Origin: Cyclobacteriaceae bacterium
GTDB taxonomy: Bacteria; Bacteroidota; Bacteroidia; Cytophagales; Cyclobacteriaceae
DNA length: 6,473 nt
Assembly (NCBI GenBank): GCA_026994125.1
Contig: JALWRJ010000218.1
Coordinates: 1 to 6,473, forward strand
Direction: 5' to 3'
Below the pieces are notes generated by a model. That model saw only the letters and a list, made by a program, of their open reading frames with translations. It was not told where the DNA came from and searched no databases. Both the position numbers and the translations under genes were made by a program. Within the stretch, counting starts at the first letter, position 1; each line of letters starts with the position of its first letter. Of the stretch, positions 1 through 6,473 are shown in pieces.

Positions 1-338
1 TAAAGGATACTGTATATGCGCTTTCTCGCACATTTGCCGTGCAATCGCCCGGAGCTGTTATTCTTATATCTTTAAAAACCATCGACTACTCTCTGTCCGA
101 AATAAGCAGGCTGATTGAGTCGGAAGGGTACAAAATAATAGGCAGTTCTATTAAAAAAGACGAGCACAATGCCGATAAAATAAAGCTTACCTTAAAAGTA
201 GATACCGAAGATGTGGGTCGAATTATAGCAACACTCGAGCGTTTTAATTATAAAATAATTGGTAAATTTAAATCGATAACCAATGATGCCGACAACCAGG
301 AGCGGCTTGATGAACTTTTTAAGTACCTGGATATTTAA
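1..338 (+). CDS. CBS-domain protein with C-terminal ACT-like domain, 5'-truncated
   Basis: The reading frame is open from the left edge (first full codon at base 3), so this is the last 111 residues of a longer protein. The GTG at base 39 is internal and should not be taken as the start. The visible part begins with what looks like the end of a second CBS domain (DTVYALSRTFAVQSPG). It continues into a compact alpha/beta ACT-like module over roughly bases 60-285, with landmarks DYSLSEISRLIESEGYKIIG, IKLTLKV and IIATLERFNYKIIG, and ends in a short charged helix. This matches the Bacteroidota CBS-pair proteins of about 220 residues usually encoded just before nadK, so about half is missing. CBS and ACT modules bind adenine nucleotides or amino acids and act as regulatory sensors. 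The ligand of this family is not known to me, so a sensory role is inference. The stop lies 31 bases before nadK, with no promoter box seen between them, which suggests co-transcription. Confidence 0.85.
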   Translation, partial: KDTVYALSRTFAVQSPGAVILISLKTIDYSLSEISRLIESEGYKIIGSSIKKDEHNADKIKLTLKVDTEDVGRIIATLERFNYKIIGKFKSITNDADNQERLDELFKYLDI

Positions 339-369
339 CCGGAGCACTACCCGCTAAACCACCTAACCT

Positions 370-1254
370 ATGCCCAGGCAAGTTGCCATACACGGAAAAC
401 CCTTTACCACCAAAGAAACTCCTGTTTTAAATAGGTTTTTCGAGCAATTAGTTACTTGTCAATTCCAACCGGTGTTATCGTGGGAGTTTTACGAAATATG
501 CAAACAGGCGGGCATTGTAAACCTGGCGGGTTTCCAAGTGTACCAACCACAGCAAAACCTCGGTCAAATGGCTTTTGCGTTTTCGTTTGGAGGCGATGGC
601 ACCCTGCTCGAACTATTAACACACGTAGGCCAATGGCAAGTGCCCATAGTAGGTATTAATATGGGTCGGTTGGGCTTTTTGGCCACCACTACACTTAGCG
701 ATGTACACCAAGCCGTTGATAATATATGCCGCACCAAGTTCGAAATAGATGAGCGTATCTTGCTGGAAATGGTGTCGAACCAACCCTTATTTGAGGGAAA
801 TAACTTTGCACTAAACGATTTTGCCATCCTTAAACGCGATACCTCCTCTATGATAAAAGTAAAAGTGTTAATAGACAGCATTTACTTAAACACCTACTGG
901 GCCGATGGCCTTATTGTTGCTACCCCCACCGGATCTACTGGGTATTCATTAAGCTGTGGTGGGCCACTCGTACTACCCCAATCGCATAACTTTGTAATTA
1001 CCCCGGTAAGCCCACATAACCTTACGGTAAGGCCACTGGTGGTTTCCGATAATTCAGAACTTTCGTTCGAAATAGAATCGAGAAGCGAAAACGTACTCGT
1101 TTCGCTCGATGCCCGTTCACAAGCAGTACCTTCAAATATTCAAATTACCGTGAAAAAATTTGATTTAACCGCCAAACTTGTTAAGTTTAACAATTACAAC
1201 CAGTTTGATACCATGCGAGGCAAGCTAAATTGGGGTATTGATTATAGAAATTAG
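370..1254 (+). CDS. nadK: NAD kinase
   Basis: This cytoplasmic enzyme phosphorylates NAD at the 2'-hydroxyl of its adenosine ribose to give NADP, using ATP or polyphosphate. At 294 residues it has the usual length for the family. The N-terminal alpha/beta domain carries the GGDGT signature at residues 74-78, with Asp76 the expected catalytic and metal-linked residue. GINMGRLGFLA follows at 95-105. The beta-rich C-terminal domain carries N149-D150, then DGLIVATPTGSTGYSLSCGG (179-198), which is the NAD-binding core. The N-terminus MPRQVAIHGKPF fits the first strand of Bacteroidota NadK proteins, supporting the ATG at 370. No Shine-Dalgarno sequence precedes it, as is normal for the phylum. One oddity is that the conserved Asn-Glu pair reads Asn-Asp here. 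The gene follows the CBS/ACT protein after 31 bases and is probably expressed with it. The family assignment is secure. Confidence 0.97.
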   Translation: MPRQVAIHGKPFTTKETPVLNRFFEQLVTCQFQPVLSWEFYEICKQAGIVNLAGFQVYQPQQNLGQMAFAFSFGGDGTLLELLTHVGQWQVPIVGINMGRLGFLATTTLSDVHQAVDNICRTKFEIDERILLEMVSNQPLFEGNNFALNDFAILKRDTSSMIKVKVLIDSIYLNTYWADGLIVATPTGSTGYSLSCGGPLVLPQSHNFVITPVSPHNLTVRPLVVSDNSELSFEIESRSENVLVSLDARSQAVPSNIQITVKKFDLTAKLVKFNNYNQFDTMRGKLNWGIDYRN

Positions 1255-1284
1255 TAAGAATTTTTTAATTCGTTAAGTATTAAA

Positions 1285-1292
1285 TACCTTTG
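1285..1292 (+). promoter_or_regulatory. Bacteroidota-type promoter (-7 box TACCTTTG) for the DUF6089 pair
   Basis: TACCTTTG matches the Bacteroidota primary sigma factor -7 consensus TAnnTTTG exactly. A T-rich run at about 1261-1266 lies roughly 19 bases upstream, where the -33 element (TTG/TTTG) is expected, but it is not a good match. Transcription would start near base 1299, giving a leader of about 30 bases before the ATG at 1329. It lies in the first sizeable gap after nadK, where a new transcription unit is expected. The call rests on motif and position only. Confidence 0.65.
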
Positions 1293-1328
1293 TGTTAACT
1301 GCATGGCTCATTTTAGTTAATAAAATTA

Positions 1329-2423
1329 ATGAAAACGCAACTAAAACTTATACTTACCTTAGTGCTGGCAACAGTGCTAACCACGGGTTTTGCTCAAATT
1401 AATAAAAAGCAAGTAAAAAGAAAAAATAAAGCCATGGCCAATTTTAAAGGCCGTAAAAACGGCTTTACAAAGCAAAAAAAGTACTATTATGTGGGTGCAG
1501 GTGTGGTGTTTACCAACTATTTTGGTGATATAGCACCCAAGTCGGGTATTTTTAGTACCAAAATAGCCTCTACCCGGCCCGGGTTTTCAATAACAGGAGG
1601 CTACAGGTTTGGCCCCCGCTATACGGTAGAAGCAGCCCTATCTTACTATACCATTTTTGGTGATGATAATAAAGCAGCCAACCCAACCGGTGAAACGTCT
1701 AATTTTAGGTATAAACGAAACTTGCACTTCCGAAACGATATATTAGAACTTTCGGCTGTGGCAGTGTTCGATTTGTTTCAAAACCAGGGTTCTTACCTAA
1801 GTCGGGTGCAAATTACCCCCTATGCCCTTATAGGAATTGCAGGATTTCATCATAACCCCAAAGCCTTAGCTCCAGCCACCAATGTGCACACCGGGGCTCC
1901 CCTGCCCGAAGCAGGACAATGGGTAAAACTACAGCCCTTGGGTACCGAAGGCCAATATGCCGATTTGCAACCCTCCGATGCCAACTATGGCATTAAACCC
2001 TACAGTTTATGGCAAGTGGCTATACCATTTGGCCTGGGTGCTCGTTATAGGTTAGGCGAGGCCTTAGATATATCCCTGGATATTACCTTTAGGTATTTGT
2101 TTTTTGATTACATAGATGACATTAGCCGAAACTATGTAGATTTAGACGTGCTCGATAGCGATTTAGCCCGTGTAATGTCGGATAGGTCGGTTGAGCCTAC
2201 TGCGGCAAAAACCGGTGACGATCGCACCCAATATATTGCGGGTTGGGACGTTAGAACCTACACCGGTAGAAACGGTAACTCTTACACCGTGGTTAACGGA
2301 TACGGTTCGGAGCAGCCCACCAATAAGCGTGGTGGTGCTAACGATAACGACATTTATTATGTAACCAAAATTAAAGTGGCCTATATACTTGGCTCGTCTT
2401 TTAGAAAAGCAAAATTTAGATAA
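1329..2423 (+). CDS. DUF6089-like outer-membrane beta-barrel protein, long paralogue
   Basis: A signal peptide occupies residues 1-22, with a basic start, a hydrophobic Leu-rich core and likely cleavage at GFA|Q. It is followed by a strongly basic stretch (residues 26-51, twelve Lys/Arg and no acidic residue). The rest is a run of amphipathic strands with aromatic girdles, typical of a small outer-membrane barrel. Landmarks are YYVGAGVVFTNYFGDI (53-68), TPYALIGIAGF (163-173), QVAIPFGLGARYRL (229-242), FFDYIDD (258-264) and NDNDIYY (338-344). Several recur in order in the next gene, so the two are paralogues of the DUF6089/PorG type. This copy, at 364 residues, is 121 longer than its neighbour. 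The extra length lies mostly in two loops, about 174-226 and 264-337. DUF6089 membership is from recall of the family pattern. A T9SS or other envelope role is inference, and a plain structural porin-like protein is an alternative. It follows its own promoter and sits 7 bases from the next gene. Confidence 0.78.
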   Translation: MKTQLKLILTLVLATVLTTGFAQINKKQVKRKNKAMANFKGRKNGFTKQKKYYYVGAGVVFTNYFGDIAPKSGIFSTKIASTRPGFSITGGYRFGPRYTVEAALSYYTIFGDDNKAANPTGETSNFRYKRNLHFRNDILELSAVAVFDLFQNQGSYLSRVQITPYALIGIAGFHHNPKALAPATNVHTGAPLPEAGQWVKLQPLGTEGQYADLQPSDANYGIKPYSLWQVAIPFGLGARYRLGEALDISLDITFRYLFFDYIDDISRNYVDLDVLDSDLARVMSDRSVEPTAAKTGDDRTQYIAGWDVRTYTGRNGNSYTVVNGYGSEQPTNKRGGANDNDIYYVTKIKVAYILGSSFRKAKFR

Positions 2424-2430
2424 TAACTAA

Positions 2431-3162
2431 ATGATACCATATAAGCCCATGGGAATTCAGCATATACAGTGGATTCCCATTTTTATTTTGATAAGCTTGC
2501 TTTCAATAACAGGGCTGGCTCAAAAAAAAGAAATTGGAGGTAACCTGGGTGTACTTAGCTATACAGGTGATTTATCGCGTAGCATATTTGCCAACCCCCT
2601 TAAACCGGGCGGCATGGTGTATTTTCGCTACAATATCAGCGATTACATTAGCATACGCACCTCGCTTATGGCCGGAGGGCTGGCCGGAACCGACCAAAAA
2701 AAACCTATCGATGCCTTTGCCACTGTCCGTAATGGCTCGTTTAATATTTTTGTGTACGAACTGGCTACCGGGCTTGAGTACTATTTTCTCGATTTTAAAA
2801 GTAAAAATGCCCCTCAAAATTGGTCGCCTTACTTTTATGCCGGCCTGGGTATCTTTGGTATGCTGGGTCAGCAAAACAAAAGGGCCACCTATAGCACCAT
2901 CCAACTAGCTGTGCCTTTAGCGGTGGGGGTTAGGTATAAGGTTTCACCCAAGTGGTCGTTAAGTGTAGAAGGTGGCATTCGCGCAACTTTTTTCGATTAC
3001 ATAGATAACTACTCCGAAGCCGATTTGTTTACAAAGAATTATCAGTATGGAAACCCAAACGATAACGATAAATATTATTTTTTTGGGGTAGGCCTTAGTT
3101 ATACATTTTATAGCGTAACCTGCCCAACCCTACCCCTAAAACAAGGATACCGAAGACACTAA
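2431..3162 (+). CDS. porG: DUF6089/PorG-like outer-membrane beta-barrel protein, short paralogue
   Basis: This 243-residue exported protein has a signal peptide ending at about residue 30 (LSITGLA|Q). The ATG at 2431 leads the frame. Met7 at 2449 is an equally plausible start and would give a more normal signal-peptide n-region. The mature part reads as about eight strands: EIGGNLGVLSYTGDL (34-48), PGGMVYFRYNISDYISIR (59-76), YELATGLEYYFLDF (109-122), WSPYFYAGLGIFGMLG (131-146), LAVPLAVGVRYKV (159-171), the FFDYIDN loop (187-193) and a last strand YYFFGVGLSYTFYSV. It ends with a Cys-Pro and a basic tail. The pattern fits PorG, the outer-membrane barrel of the type IX secretion system that contacts the PorK/PorN ring. 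As I recall, porG also lies directly before uppS and bamA in Porphyromonas gingivalis. The barrel is seen in the sequence, while the PorG role is inferred from family and synteny. It is co-transcribed with its longer paralogue. Confidence 0.75.
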   Translation: MIPYKPMGIQHIQWIPIFILISLLSITGLAQKKEIGGNLGVLSYTGDLSRSIFANPLKPGGMVYFRYNISDYISIRTSLMAGGLAGTDQKKPIDAFATVRNGSFNIFVYELATGLEYYFLDFKSKNAPQNWSPYFYAGLGIFGMLGQQNKRATYSTIQLAVPLAVGVRYKVSPKWSLSVEGGIRATFFDYIDNYSEADLFTKNYQYGNPNDNDKYYFFGVGLSYTFYSVTCPTLPLKQGYRRH

Positions 3163-3199
3163 ACTGCTTTTTAACCCACGTATTCTCAAATATTTAAGA

Positions 3200-3207
3200 T
3201 AGTTTTG
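3200..3207 (+). promoter_or_regulatory. Possible Bacteroidota -7 box (TAGTTTTG) upstream of uppS-bamA
   Basis: TAGTTTTG fits TAnnTTTG, and its position implies a transcription start near 3214 with a leader of about 27 bases before the GTG at 3241. No convincing -33 element is present: the nearest T-run (3168-3172) is about 27 bases away, longer than the usual 17-23. It may be a weak internal promoter for uppS-bamA or a chance match in an AT-rich gap. Confidence 0.4.
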
Positions 3208-3240
3208 CAACTTGAAATTGGTAAAAAGCGAATATACTAA

Positions 3241-3975
3241 GTGAGCCCCCAGCAAAACATACCTCAGCACATAGCCGTTATTATGGATGGCAATGGCCGT
3301 TGGGCCAAAAAAAAAGGTGCGGCACGTATTTTTGGCCATCGAAATGCCATAAAAGCAGTGCGCGACACTGTTGAAGGTTGTGCCGAGCTGGGTGTAAAGT
3401 ATTTAACACTCTATGCCTTTTCAACCGAAAATTGGGGTCGCCCCAAAGAAGAGGTTGATGGCTTAATGGAATTGCTAATTGATTCATTACGTAAAGAGTT
3501 GAGCACACTAATGAAAAATAATATTCGTTTACAAACCATAGGCGATATACATGCCCTACCCGGCAGGTGTGTGGTTGAGCTGAAAGAAGACATTGAAACC
3601 TCGGCCGAAAACACCGGACTAACCTTAGTGTTAGCCCTTAATTACAGTGGCCGTGCCGAATTGGTAAAAACCATAGCTAGCATGGCACACGATGCCAAAA
3701 CAGGGAAATTGAACCCGTCAGCGATTGATGAGCAAACGGTTCAAAATTACCTGTCAACCCATAGCCTGCCCGACCCGGAGCTATTAATTAGAACCAGTGG
3801 CGAACTAAGGTTGAGTAATTTTTTATTATGGCAACTGGCCTATACCGAGTTGTATTTTACCGATGTGTTATGGCCTGATTTTAGGAAAGAACACCTAAAA
3901 CAGGCCATTGATGAGTATAATAAACGCGAACGAAGGTTCGGAAAAACCAGCGAACAGCTAACGCAAACAATATGA
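3241..3975 (+). CDS. uppS: Isoprenyl transferase (undecaprenyl diphosphate synthase, cis-prenyltransferase)
   Basis: UppS condenses isopentenyl diphosphate units onto farnesyl diphosphate in cis, making the C55 lipid carrier for peptidoglycan and surface glycans. It acts in the cytosol at the membrane face. At 244 residues it has the usual length. HIAVIMDGNGRWAKKKG (10-26) holds the catalytic Asp16 and diphosphate-binding Asn18/Arg20. LYAFSTENWGRP (57-68) holds the substrate-binding Ser61, Asn64, Trp65 and Arg67. LLIRTSGELRLSNFLLWQ (181-198) and YTELYFTDVLWPDF (201-214) hold Arg184, Arg190 and the Mg-binding Glu203. The GTG at 3241 is the only sensible start, because the preceding in-frame codon is TAA and the next ATG lies inside the catalytic motif. 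All key residues are present, so the enzyme should be active. Its stop overlaps the bamA start as ATGA, which suggests translational coupling. The exact chain length made cannot be read from sequence alone. Confidence 0.97.
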   Translation: MSPQQNIPQHIAVIMDGNGRWAKKKGAARIFGHRNAIKAVRDTVEGCAELGVKYLTLYAFSTENWGRPKEEVDGLMELLIDSLRKELSTLMKNNIRLQTIGDIHALPGRCVVELKEDIETSAENTGLTLVLALNYSGRAELVKTIASMAHDAKTGKLNPSAIDEQTVQNYLSTHSLPDPELLIRTSGELRLSNFLLWQLAYTELYFTDVLWPDFRKEHLKQAIDEYNKRERRFGKTSEQLTQTI

Positions 3976-6473
3976 AAAAAGGGGTTCTTGGAATAATTCT
4001 TTTAGCTATTACCTTTTCGGTAGCGAATGGGCAAATTCGTAGGCGCAATACCGTAACTACCCCGGCAGCCTCAGCAAAAGCCGAATTCGATTATAGCCGG
4101 CCACAGGAGTACGAAATTGCTAATATTAAAGTGGAAGGAACCACTTACCTGGATGGCAATACCCTGGTATCACTTACAGGCTTAAAAGTGGGTGACCGCA
4201 TTAAAATACCCGGTGAAGACATTAGCGGAGCAATTAAAAAATTATGGAAGCATGGCTTGGTAGCCGATGTAAAAATTTTAATCGAAAAAATTGAAACCGG
4301 AAAGGTTTACTTAATTGTGAAGCTAAAAGAACGACCCCGGTTATCAAAATTTGCTTTCGAAGGAGTAAGCAAAGCACAAAAAACCGACCTTAAAGAGCTG
4401 GTGGCTCCCTACCGCGGTAAAGTGCTTACCGATGCCATGCTTAATATTGCTAAAAACAATGTGCGCAAGCACTATGTGGATAAAGGCTTTTTAAATTGCG
4501 AGGTTAATATTGAACAGCAGGAAGATACCCTGTTGGCCAATCATGTGCGGCTGTTAATTAAAATACATAAAAACCCTAAGGTTAAAATAGATCGTATTTA
4601 CATTGAAGGAGCCGAAGAGGTAAGCCTGGGAAAAATTAAAGCTAAAATGAAAAACACCAAAGAACGGTTACGTTTTTCGTTGTTTAAAGATTTAGCCAAC
4701 CGAATTGCCCACCTTAACCCTAAATCGTTTATTCTTGATAGTAAAGAAATGGATGGTAAGACTACTTCCGATTACCTGTCGAGGCATGTAAATGTAAATA
4801 TTTTCAAATCCTCTAAATTTATTAAAGACGACTTTGAGGAAGATAAAAAAAGTGTAATCGAATACCTTAATTCCAAAGGTTTTAGGGATGCCGTTATTAC
4901 AAAAGATTCCATTTTTAAAACCGATACCAGTTCCATTGCTATTTATTTAAAAGTAGAAGAAGGCCATAAATACTACTACCGCAACATTACGTGGTCGGGC
5001 AATTATGTTTACGATGATGCTCGTTTGCAGCGTGTGTTGGGTATAAAACCGGGCGATGTGTATAATAAAGAGGAAATGGATAAGCGCCTGCAAATGAACC
5101 CACAAGGAATTGATATTTCAGGTTTGTACATGGATAATGGCTACTTGTTCTTTAACATACGGCCGGTAGAAATAGCTGTAGAAGGCGATTCTATTGATAT
5201 TGAAATGCGTATTTACGAAGGGGCACAAGCTACCATTAACAAAGTAATTATTACGGGCAACGATCGTACCAACGACCACGTAATTCGTAGAGAACTGCGC
5301 ACCCTGCCTGGCGATTTATTTAGCCGAACCAATATTATACGCGACCAACAGCAGTTAGGTACCTTGGGCTATTTCGACCCCGAGCAAATTCAAATTAACC
5401 CCATCCCGAACCCGGTAGATAATACCGTTGATATTGAATATAAATTAGTGGAGCGCCCGAACGACCAGATTGAACTTTCTGGGGGTTGGGGCGGTTTTTA
5501 TGGGTTTGTGGGTACCTTGGGCCTTACGTTTAACAACTTTAGTTTGCGCAATGTGCCACATTTCGATAAATGGCATCCATTGCCTGTAGGCGATGGGCAA
5601 AAATTATCTATCCGGGCGCAGGCCAATGGTAAACAGTTTCAAAGCTATACCTTTTCGTTTACCGAACCCTGGTTAGGTGGTAAAAAGCCAAATTCATTTA
5701 CGATTAGCTTAAACAGCTCCATTCAAAATGTGGATCCTCGTTTTAGCCCCACCGGAGAATCGGGCTCGTTTAAAGTTAACTCCATAACAGTAGGTTTGGG
5801 TAAAAGGCTTACCTGGCCCGATAATTACTTTACATTAAGCACTTCGCTGTCCTATAAGGTATATAAGCTAAATAATTTTTACCAACAAATTGGAGCCCTG
5901 CCTTTTAACACAGGAACTTCAAATACATTTTTACTTTCAACTACCCTGGCACGTAGCAGCATAGACAACCCTATGTACCCTAAGTCAGGCTCAACGGTAT
6001 CGCTAACAGCTAGTTTTACCCCTCCCTATTCTAAATTTAACAATTTAGATTACGCCAATGCCACCCCGGAAGAGGTAAACCTTTGGGTGGAGTATATGAA
6101 ATTTATGTTTGATGCTAAATATTACCTGAATTTAGTCGATAAACTGGTGTTAGAAAGCCGTATTCATTTTGGGTTTATGAATACTTACTCGCCTGGTAGG
6201 GTAGAAGTAGGCCCTTTCGAACGGTTTAGGGTGGGGGGCGATGGCCTGGCAGGGCAAAATTATATCTTAGGAACAGATGTAATTGGGTTGCGCGGCTATA
6301 CCAATGGAGCTATTAGGCCAATTGACCAGTATGACCCCACCTATCAAGGGCTTTCGGGTGGTACCATTTATGCCAAGTATGCCATGGAACTACGCTACCC
6401 AATTACTACCGGAGCAGCAGCTACCATATATGTGTTCGCCTTTGGCGAGGCCGGTAATAACTGGGATAACTAC
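3972..6473 (+). CDS. bamA: BamA, outer-membrane protein assembly factor, 3'-truncated
   Basis: BamA is the core of the machine that folds and inserts beta-barrels into the outer membrane. The frame runs uninterrupted for 834 codons to the window edge. I estimate that a few tens of residues, the last barrel strands, are missing. A signal peptide covers residues 1-20 (cleavage at VANG|Q). Five periplasmic POTRA domains follow, at roughly 43-122, 123-203, 203-334, 335-421 and 422-496. The barrel begins near residue 497 with IELSGGWGGFYGF. The lid-loop motif, VRGF in E. coli, reads LRGY at 773-776, with the conserved Arg at 774, and GGDGLAGQNY lies just before it. FTEPWLGGKKP is another family landmark. 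POTRA3 is long because of an extra segment at about 233-278. The start overlaps the uppS stop (ATGA). In related genomes ompH/skp chaperone genes often follow, but they would be outside this window. Confidence 0.96.
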   Translation, partial: MKKGVLGIILLAITFSVANGQIRRRNTVTTPAASAKAEFDYSRPQEYEIANIKVEGTTYLDGNTLVSLTGLKVGDRIKIPGEDISGAIKKLWKHGLVADVKILIEKIETGKVYLIVKLKERPRLSKFAFEGVSKAQKTDLKELVAPYRGKVLTDAMLNIAKNNVRKHYVDKGFLNCEVNIEQQEDTLLANHVRLLIKIHKNPKVKIDRIYIEGAEEVSLGKIKAKMKNTKERLRFSLFKDLANRIAHLNPKSFILDSKEMDGKTTSDYLSRHVNVNIFKSSKFIKDDFEEDKKSVIEYLNSKGFRDAVITKDSIFKTDTSSIAIYLKVEEGHKYYYRNITWSGNYVYDDARLQRVLGIKPGDVYNKEEMDKRLQMNPQGIDISGLYMDNGYLFFNIRPVEIAVEGDSIDIEMRIYEGAQATINKVIITGNDRTNDHVIRRELRTLPGDLFSRTNIIRDQQQLGTLGYFDPEQIQINPIPNPVDNTVDIEYKLVERPNDQIELSGGWGGFYGFVGTLGLTFNNFSLRNVPHFDKWHPLPVGDGQKLSIRAQANGKQFQSYTFSFTEPWLGGKKPNSFTISLNSSIQNVDPRFSPTGESGSFKVNSITVGLGKRLTWPDNYFTLSTSLSYKVYKLNNFYQQIGALPFNTGTSNTFLLSTTLARSSIDNPMYPKSGSTVSLTASFTPPYSKFNNLDYANATPEEVNLWVEYMKFMFDAKYYLNLVDKLVLESRIHFGFMNTYSPGRVEVGPFERFRVGGDGLAGQNYILGTDVIGLRGYTNGAIRPIDQYDPTYQGLSGGTIYAKYAMELRYPITTGAAATIYVFAFGEAGNNWDNY

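Noticed and set aside
39..338. A separate small 99-residue protein starting at GTG 39
   Set aside because: The frame is open upstream to the window edge and codes for family-typical CBS sequence there, so the GTG is internal to a truncated gene.
1258..1271. Perfect short inverted repeat GAATT-TTTT-AATTC just after nadK, possible terminator
   Set aside because: The stem is only 5 pairs and nearly all A/T, with no following T-tract, so it would be too weak for an intrinsic terminator. It probably reflects AT-rich promoter DNA.
2572..2904. Antisense open frame of 110 codons opposite the PorG-like gene
   Set aside because: It lies wholly inside a well-supported barrel gene on the other strand, resembles no family I know and has no promoter box. 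It is a shadow frame.
3163..3240. Possible terminator or small RNA in the gap between the PorG-like gene and uppS
   Set aside because: No GC-rich hairpin followed by a T-run is visible. The short palindrome AAATATTT is too weak, and only a -7-like box stands out.
3136..3339. Antisense open frame spanning the gap before uppS
   Set aside because: It overlaps the conserved uppS catalytic motif region on the opposite strand and shows no recognisable domain, start context or signal.
1..6473. CRISPR array, insertion sequence, tRNA, phage or defence genes
   Set aside because: No spaced direct repeats, terminal inverted repeats with a transposase, tRNA-like folds or defence motifs were seen. The DNA is filled by conserved co-directional envelope and metabolic genes.

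Overview
The window reads as a chromosomal segment of a Bacteroidota bacterium, most likely from the order Cytophagales or a close relative. This rests on four things: the gene order (CBS/ACT protein, nadK, DUF6089 outer-membrane proteins, uppS, bamA), Bacteroidota-type promoter boxes (TAnnTTTG) in place of sigma70 boxes, starts without a clear Shine-Dalgarno sequence, and signal peptides cleaved just before Gln. All genes are on the + strand and packed tightly. The longest gene-free gaps are about 75 to 80 bases, so no stretch over 300 bases is empty.

Layout: (1) 1-338, the C-terminal half of a CBS-domain protein carrying an ACT-like domain, cut by the left edge. (2) 370-1254, NAD kinase. 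(3) A 74-base gap with a good TAnnTTTG promoter. (4) 1329-2423 and 2431-3162, two exported outer-membrane beta-barrel proteins of the DUF6089/PorG type, in tandem and 7 bases apart. (5) A 78-base gap with a second, weaker promoter candidate. (6) 3241-3975, isoprenyl (undecaprenyl) diphosphate synthase, with a forced GTG start. (7) 3972-6473, BamA with signal peptide, five POTRA domains and most of its barrel, overlapping uppS by ATGA and cut by the right edge.

Taken together this is a cell-envelope block. UppS makes the C55 lipid carrier for peptidoglycan and surface polysaccharides. BamA inserts beta-barrels into the outer membrane. The DUF6089/PorG proteins are themselves barrels, and their family includes PorG of the type IX secretion system (T9SS). 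NadK supplies NADP for biosynthesis and sits in an upstream unit with the CBS/ACT protein.

I do not see a novel defence, mobile or RNA-based system. The block is mostly conserved housekeeping synteny. The feature most worth a second look is the pair of diverged tandem DUF6089 paralogues. The first has a strongly basic N-terminal segment after its signal peptide and two large loop expansions that the second lacks.
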